A stretch of 64,000 nt of DNA from Plectosphaerella cucumerina (lineage: Eukaryota; Ascomycota; Sordariomycetes; Glomerellales; Plectosphaerellaceae), in NCBI GenBank assembly GCA_020746995.1, contig JAGPXD010000003.1, forward strand, positions 2,852,001-2,916,000, written 5' to 3'. The notes beneath the pieces are model-generated. The model saw only the letters and a program-made list of their open reading frames with translations, had not been told where the DNA came from and made no database searches. Below, piece by piece: positions 58,022-64,000 of this stretch (its first letter is position 1; each line of letters opens with the position of its first letter). A program made the translations under genes and the position numbers.

Positions 58022-60668
58022 GATCAATGCAGATGCTCTGAGGGAGGTTTTTCAAGCGGCGTCGGTCAAATAGCTGCGGAGCTTTCGGTCGGAGACGAGC
58101 GACGAGCGAGGGGCCTGGTAGATGACGTTTGCTGGTGTTGGCCAGTCCTACTGCGTCCAATCGGTCGTGAAATTTTGGTAGCTTCTTTCTCTACCTGATG
58201 CAGTGTCAGCCTTGCGAAACGAAGTGGGGCCTGGAGCAGCAGGCCAATAGGCGGTGGTCATGGCGGGGTGTCTGGGTCAGCCTGGTCCTCCCGCGTCTCG
58301 TGCTGTCTTCTTGACTGGGAAGGCACAAGCACTGATCTCCACTGCCAGTGCATCTTCTTCTCTTCCTCACAGATACCCATCGCCTCTCCGGGCCTTAGAC
58401 CCGACAGACACGGAATTCACGCCGCTCCATTTCGGCCCCCATCCCATTCAGCCCCCAAATTCAACCTCTCCAGCAATCGCCCGCGCCGATCGTCTGCGGG
58501 CCGTCAGCATGGACAGCACCGTGACTGCGGCACTTGGCAGATTGCTTGTACTCTCTCCGCCGTGTGCGCTCCTGCCCTGATGCTATTGGCAGCATCGCCG
58601 CCTCGCCAACAGACTGAACCATGGCTCACTGGGAGACACTGCTCTTTGATCTCAGCCGACAACATGCGCCGAGTAATGGTCGCAGACAGACAGGGCAATC
58701 CTCTCTCCCATTTCCGCGGACGGCCACAGTTCCGCTCGACTTCACCAACATCAGACAAGGATCTGCCCCATCAGCAGCCATGGCACGAAGCACGTCGAAG
58801 CAATGTGATAGACAACATCTAGACACTCGTACTTGTTGTTTCCCCGAGTCATGCTTCCTGGTATCTCTCGCCGTCGTTGGCGCCCGGAGGGGTTGGTCAC
58901 CTCGCGCCTGTGCAGTATCACGGCGCCTGCATCCATCCCCTCGGCATCGTCCCAGTTCGGCTTCCTGGTGGGCTCTCTCTGCACGAAATGGTGCCATGCT
59001 CGAGATCTTTCTCGCCGCGGGTCGTGACGGGAGCACGCTCCAGGCCCATGCAGACAGGATGGGCACGCTTTCAATCAGAGGGTCTTCCCAATCGGTCACC
59101 ACCGCCATCCCTCCTCAGCATCACGACCTCCTCAACAACAGCGAACAAACTCGCCCCTCGCGATCCCATTGGCCCCTCGCCCGCATCCCCCAGTACCGAG
59201 TGCAAGGGCAGAGCGACCAGTAGCTCGATGTGGTGGCAGGTCGCACGGATGGGCTCGGCGACCCGGCGAATCACAGTCTCGCCTTTGCCGCCCGTCGACT
59301 GCGACCCTCCAAGCAAGCGTCCAGGGTTCGGGTGGCCCACAGGACCAAGACCAGGGGCAGGCACTGGCAAGACTGGATGTCGCTGGCCATCCCCGCGAAT
59401 CACGACTGGCTACCCCAGCCATCTCTCGACCTCACGCCTCTGTCCTCGCGGGCGACACTCTTCACCCGCGTGGTGTGGCCCCCCCAATGGCGCCCCCAAT
59501 ATCTGGGCTAGCTCCTATAGCAGGATCCAGCAGTGTGCCGTGCCGTGCATGGCCTGCAGGTTGCCCGCCGCCCGCCGCCCGGCGGCCGTTGGTCGTCCTC
59601 GAGAGAATATCCCCGCACGCAACTTTCCCATCCGCAGACTTGCCGTCAAACCCGGTGCGCTCCCGTTGACTGAGGCGGGAGATCTGAGATCTGAAGGAGG
59701 CAAAGCGAGCAGTCCTCGAGTATCAACTGAGAAGCAGGTGGTTAAGACCATCTTAGTCCCTCAACTTCGTACGACTCTGCAACACCAACACTCCCGGACC
59801 TGCTCCCGCCGAGCCCTGGACCCTTCGCCTCCTCGCCTTCACCGATCAAGCATCGCAAGCGCGGGCCCAGGCTGGTAGATCCGTCGATAGTGGATGGAAC
59901 CCCCCGTTCTTGGTCTCCCCGCCCCCCCTGTCCCTGCCGAGAAGGCCGCTGCAGGTTCTCACAGCACGGTCTGCATGCCATGCACACCTCTAGCGCCCGC
60001 TCTCTCGCCTCGTTCGACCAGCCGTGTGACAAGTGCCAGCGGGGGAGTGACCGCCATCGCGGCCCAGCCAATATTAAGAGCCGACCAACCGCTGAGCTTG
60101 CGCCCTCGACATTCATCCCACGGCTCCCGGGCTATCCAGACATCCTCCCTGTCTCTTGATTGATCGGCGCTCCTGAGAGGTCGAAGAGCTCACATCGGCA
60201 CCTCCACATGAGCAAGTGCTATGCAGCATCACACTCGTCCCACCATTCGGACGATTTGACTGCACCTCGCACGTTCGTCGCCCCCCATCAGCCTACATAT
60301 CGCCGCCTCGGATCGCCCTAGGCCCATCACCTGGTCGCATATATCCTGCTCCGGACCCCAAAACGCCCCGTCACCCTCCACATCGTGTCACCAGTCCGCT
60401 TCCTTCGCTCACGGCCCCGTTCTACCTCCGGACTCCTCGATCGACGCTCGAACCTGAGGGATCCGGTATTCCTCCTGGTGGTCGAGAAGCCGCCGCAAAA
60501 CATTCTCTCCAACGGGATACAGACTGCGACTTGGAAAACAACGGTCAGAAAAGAGAACGACACCAACACCACGACAGCTTTAGATTCCACCACATGACGA
60601 CTCGGTGATCGACCATTGCGCCCAGTCGCCTTTCGAGACCTCCAGAAGAGGCCCAGAACAACCATAAA
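58022..60668. other. 2.6-kb gene-less stretch
   Basis: Upstream of both the exosome gene and the second ferric reductase. Frames up to 333 codons (58877-59878, +) are Ser/Pro/Arg-rich, overlap others and have no domain, so they are taken as chance. It may hold a long leader and regulatory region of the ferric reductase. Confidence 0.45.
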
Positions 60669-63296
60669 ATGGAGTCATCACTAAGAGCGCTCTCGAGAGC
60701 CCTTGCGCCGGAGTCGTCGCGGCTCGATAAGCGCATCTTCATTCCCCTCGAACCCGACAGCCCACCAGGCCTGGTCGAGGCACACACCGCGGATCCCTGG
60801 GAGAAGTCGGGCAAATATGCGCTGGGCATGACCTTTTTCGCGCTTGCGCTCATGAGCACGGTGCTGTTCGTTCGCATCTGGCACTTTTGGCAAGACAAGA
60901 TTCGACAGGCCATCTACAAGGGCGAGGTCGAACGCCACTACGAAGACCTCTACAACGTCGACCCAGACAGGGTCACGGCGCTGCGGACGGGTCGGACGAC
61001 ACACGGTTTCCAACCCGAGGCCGATGGTTTTGGAGAGAAATCGTTCAAACCGAAATCACACATGTCGTCCGTGACATGGTTCAACGACGTCCTCGCGCTG
61101 TTCCGATGGATCTTCTATCGACCCATCCCAGACATCCGATGGAGGAGCCACGTCATTTCATTCTCCTCTATTGCGGTGCTATTCACCGTCTTCATCACGC
61201 TGCTCTTCGTCGTCCTCTACTGCTTTCTCCTGCAGCCTCTCTTCTGGCAGAGCATCCGCTTCGGCTCACCCCCCGTCGCCATCCGATCTGGCATGATCGC
61301 CCTTGCTCTCACGCCCTGGATCATCGCGACAAGCATGAAGGCCAACATCATTTCCGTCGTCATCGGCATCGGCCCTGAACGATTGAACGTCTTCCACCGC
61401 TGGGCCGGCTACATCTGCCTCTTCTTGTCGCTCGTGCACACCATCCCCTTCTACGTCCAGCCGGTGTGGGACGACGGCGGCATGGCGGTGTTCCAGGCCC
61501 TCTTTGAGGGCGGTAGCGGTGTCATCTACGGAACCGGCATCGCCTGCCTAGTCCCTCTCCTCTGGCTGTGCGTTGCGTCGCTTCCATTCATCAGGCGCAT
61601 TGCGTACGAGGCCTTCGTGCTCCTCCACATCCCCGTCGCCGTGGCCTACGTCGCCATGCTTTGGTGGCACTCGAAGAACTACCTGAACTCGTGGGACTAC
61701 ATCTGGACAACTGTGGCCATTTGGATATTCTGCAACATCATGCGCGTCTTCAAGCTGAACTGGCTCAAGCCATGGCGTATGGCCTTCCTGGTTGGCGACG
61801 AGGCTGCCATCACTCTTCTATCGGAGAACGCCATCAAAGTCACCATCCCAACCCAGATGCGGTGGAAGCCCGGCCAGTTCGTCTACCTGCGTATGCCCGG
61901 CATCTCCCTGTTCGAGAACCACCCCTTCACCATCTCTTCTCTCTGCAGCGAGGACTTCCCCTCCGAGTACGGCGAGCAGTACCGCGACTGCGTAGTCGTC
62001 TTCAAGCCCTACGGTGGTTTCACACGCCGCGTCCTCGAGACGGCGATTGAGAAGGGACCCTTCCACACATATCGCGCCTTCCTTGACGGACCTTACGGAG
62101 GCATGCGTCGCGACCTCGCGGCTTTCGACACCTGCATTCTGATTGCAGGCGGCACCGGCATCACGGCACTCATGTCCCAGCTGCTCAACCTGATCAAGCG
62201 CATGCGCGAAGGCAAGGCCATCACCAAGAAGGTGGTGGTCATCTGGTCCATCAAGCGACTGGAGGCCCTGGACTGGTTCAGGGAGGAGCTGCGCATCTGC
62301 CGCGAGTCTGCGCCCCCGGAGAGCGTCACCTGCAAGTTCTTCGTCACCTCGGCCGTTCGCAACCGCCCACAAGCCGCCATCGGCGGCGGCGTCGACCGCG
62401 GCCCTCGCGCTCTCAGCCACCAGTTCCACGACAAGCTGGATGGTTTCGTCGCCGGCATCGCCTCCAAGCGCAACTCGGCCCTCATTCAGTCCGAGGCACA
62501 AGGCGATCTGGGCCGTGAGTTGGAGCTCCGCGCCGAGGACGAGGACAGGATCACTGCCCTCCCACAGCAGAAGTACCTGCAGCCGCACCCTCCCCCATCA
62601 ATGAACCCCGCAAACAGGCAATCCATCCAGCAAGATTCCTTGCGTCAGCTCGAGGGACGCGACGGCAGCCTCGACATCCAGCACGACGTCAAGCCGCGCG
62701 ACTTCCACTTCAGCCCCATCAACACCAGCCAGCCCCCGCACTTCAACTACGCGCCACCACAGGCGTCGCCACGGTCGGCAAGGTTCCAAGTCGAAGATGC
62801 CGACGACACTAAGCACCCCGAGTACGAGACTTACGAGAACACTGACACCTACCATCACGAGCGCGACGACGCATCGGATCTCCCGGTTCGCGCCCCGGAG
62901 CTCGCCCACCTTCGTCGCCAGCCGAACCCTGAGAACCGCAAGTCGCGACCGACGTCGACTTTCGGGCCGCCGTCAGGTTTCGACTTTGGTTTCCCTCAAA
63001 CACCAACCGACTTCCAGAAGAACCTGATGCGCTTTGCCTTCCCTGTGCCGCATCAGATCGACGGCGGATGGAGCGTCGAGTACGGCAGGCCCGACCTCGG
63101 CTTCATGCTCAAGGAGTGGGCGACGGGCGGCGCAGACGGCCGTGGCATCCTGGGCAGGCGGACAGCGGTGTTTGTCTGCGGGCCGGCGACAATGAGAGAG
63201 GGTGTTGCGTCGACAGTGGCGAAGCTGCAGGCGGAGATCTGGGGCGACCCGGAGTTGGAGGAGATCTACCTCCACACCGAAAACTACGCGCTATGA
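60669..63296 (+). CDS. Large ferric reductase-like transmembrane protein (FRE/NOX fold)
   Basis: Likely a plasma-membrane metalloreductase that passes electrons from NADPH via FAD and heme to ferric iron or another acceptor. It has 875 aa in one exon. A first membrane segment (LGMTFFALALMSTVLFV) precedes a cytosolic part, then the heme-binding core: VFHRWAGYICLFLSLVHTIP and AFVLLHIPVAVAYVAMLWWH supply paired histidines. FAD motif ENHPFTISSL, then FLDGPYGGM and NADPH motif AGGTGITALMSQL, and end CGPATMREG. Between the NADPH Rossmann strands lies a roughly 230-aa low-complexity insert rich in Pro, Gln and Asp (about 565-795). It lacks the secreted Cys-rich N-domain of the first FRE gene, so the two probably have different jobs. 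Confidence 0.92.
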   Translation: MESSLRALSRALAPESSRLDKRIFIPLEPDSPPGLVEAHTADPWEKSGKYALGMTFFALALMSTVLFVRIWHFWQDKIRQAIYKGEVERHYEDLYNVDPDRVTALRTGRTTHGFQPEADGFGEKSFKPKSHMSSVTWFNDVLALFRWIFYRPIPDIRWRSHVISFSSIAVLFTVFITLLFVVLYCFLLQPLFWQSIRFGSPPVAIRSGMIALALTPWIIATSMKANIISVVIGIGPERLNVFHRWAGYICLFLSLVHTIPFYVQPVWDDGGMAVFQALFEGGSGVIYGTGIACLVPLLWLCVASLPFIRRIAYEAFVLLHIPVAVAYVAMLWWHSKNYLNSWDYIWTTVAIWIFCNIMRVFKLNWLKPWRMAFLVGDEAAITLLSENAIKVTIPTQMRWKPGQFVYLRMPGISLFENHPFTISSLCSEDFPSEYGEQYRDCVVVFKPYGGFTRRVLETAIEKGPFHTYRAFLDGPYGGMRRDLAAFDTCILIAGGTGITALMSQLLNLIKRMREGKAITKKVVVIWSIKRLEALDWFREELRICRESAPPESVTCKFFVTSAVRNRPQAAIGGGVDRGPRALSHQFHDKLDGFVAGIASKRNSALIQSEAQGDLGRELELRAEDEDRITALPQQKYLQPHPPPSMNPANRQSIQQDSLRQLEGRDGSLDIQHDVKPRDFHFSPINTSQPPHFNYAPPQASPRSARFQVEDADDTKHPEYETYENTDTYHHERDDASDLPVRAPELAHLRRQPNPENRKSRPTSTFGPPSGFDFGFPQTPTDFQKNLMRFAFPVPHQIDGGWSVEYGRPDLGFMLKEWATGGADGRGILGRRTAVFVCGPATMREGVASTVAKLQAEIWGDPELEEIYLHTENYAL

Positions 63297-63765
63297 AGAG
63301 TGACCATGTCGAAGATGTACTATTAGGGGAAACGGGGAGGCGTTGACTCGGTTGGGGCCACGATATACCATGATGAGCGATCATTGACGAGGAGACTAGC
63401 CCGGAGTGGAGGGGCTGAAATTACGACAAGCAACTCATTTGCATCTCATACTTAATCTCAAGAAGATCTATTCCTGTCGCACGGGACACCAGCACGCGAT
63501 GCCCGATGGCAGGCTGGACCGGAGTGCTCTCCGTTCACAAATGAAGCAGCAACACCGAGCACAGTCCGTCCTCATCTCAACCACTCTGATAAGCTTTGGT
63601 GAGTGACGTCGGACATGTCAACTTGAGACCACGGAATGACTCCCCACAAAACCCGTCACTCGCCTGCCTGCCTGGAGCATCATTCGGGAATGACCCGGTT
63701 TCAGGTGACATTTTCGTTCATAGCACATTTCATTTCGTCGCATGTCTGTCTTCCTGTCTAGCAGC
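63297..63765. other. Intergenic region between convergent genes
   Basis: 3' flanks of the ferric reductase and the partial gene; no feature seen. Confidence 0.45.
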
Positions 63766-64000
63766 TCACTTTTTGTGGCTCGACGCTCCGTTCAAGGCAG
63801 CCTCCACGTCGTGCCCGAAGCTCTCTGGCGTTGCCCCCTTCATGTCCGTGACAACCCAGTCGCCGCCCGATCTTCCCAGCACAACGTCGATCTCTCGCGC
63901 GATGATGGTCTCGGACGGCCCCGCCGTCTTGGGGCTCTGTGGATATGGCGCCAGGCCTGGCGTCATGGTGGGAGTGTCGGGCTCGCAGTCGATGGTCTGC
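63766..64000 (-). CDS. 3' end of an unidentified gene (runs off window)
   Basis: An open frame enters from the right edge and ends at a stop at 63766. The last 78 or so residues include PGLAPYPQSPKTAGPSETII, VLGRSGGDWVVTDMKGATPE and ALNGASSHKK at the end. There is no membrane segment or recognised motif. Composition and codon choice (C/G at third positions) look like the neighbouring genes, so it is probably real. Confidence 0.55.
   Translation of the reverse strand, partial: QTIDCEPDTPTMTPGLAPYPQSPKTAGPSETIIAREIDVVLGRSGGDWVVTDMKGATPESFGHDVEAALNGASSHKK

Noticed and set aside
58877..59878. 333-codon open frame upstream of the ferric reductase
   Set aside because: No motif, Ser/Pro/Arg-rich, and several overlapping frames of similar size exist in the same stretch.

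Overview
The window is nuclear DNA of a filamentous ascomycete (Pezizomycotina, most likely a Sordariomycete; genus not determinable here). The signs are short 49-80 bp GT-AG introns with CTAAC/CTGAC-like branch points, a secreted plant cell-wall enzyme set (GH11 xylanase, CBM1-feruloyl esterase, GH3 glucosidase, GH78 fragment), fungal ferric reductases, an ascomycete-type Rec8 kleisin, and a large block that looks strongly affected by repeat-induced point mutation (RIP).

Left arm, 1-24.3 kb, ordinary euchromatin. GH11 xylanase (+), short-chain dehydrogenase (-), alpha-carbonic anhydrase (+), tRNA-Arg(ACG) with an 11-nt intron (-), ferric reductase (+), F-box-like protein (+, with an apparent 1-nt frameshift), CBM1-CE1 feruloyl esterase (-), an 89-aa orphan (+), aldo-keto reductase (-), and a nine-exon secreted TAP-like alpha/beta-hydrolase (-). 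Next comes a zinc-cluster-type regulator that has lost its N-terminal DNA-binding part (-).

Transition, 24.3-28.7 kb. An intact eight-exon GH3 beta-glucosidase (-) lies directly downstream of an alpha-L-rhamnosidase gene (-) cut off after its N-terminal domains.

RIP block, about 28.74-46.48 kb. CpA/TpG are nearly absent, TpA is abundant, and almost every stop is TAG or TAA. Long frames can still be followed through these stops. The left half (29-36 kb, minus strand) is a dead Helitron with recognisable Rep (HUH) and PIF1-helicase parts. An unrecognised protein relic (+) follows at 36.6-37.65 kb. The right half (38.8-46.3 kb) holds four gene relics: a zinc alcohol dehydrogenase (-), a four-helix membrane protein (-), an MFS drug/metabolite transporter (+), and a short-chain reductase (+) resembling polyketide-pathway ketoreductases. 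Together they look like a silenced, mutated secondary-metabolism mini-cluster. Because RIP acts on duplicated DNA, an unmutated source copy may exist elsewhere in this or a related genome.

Right arm, 46.5-64 kb. A frameshifted F-box pseudogene (+) borders the block. Then come housekeeping and meiotic genes: an M20 metallopeptidase (-) divergent from a guanine deaminase (+), meiotic cohesin rec8 (+), Rab escort protein (-), exosome subunit Rrp43 (-), a second, larger ferric reductase (+), and the 3' end of an unidentified gene (-). Exon boundaries were worked out by hand from splice signals and reading frame; no similarity search was run.
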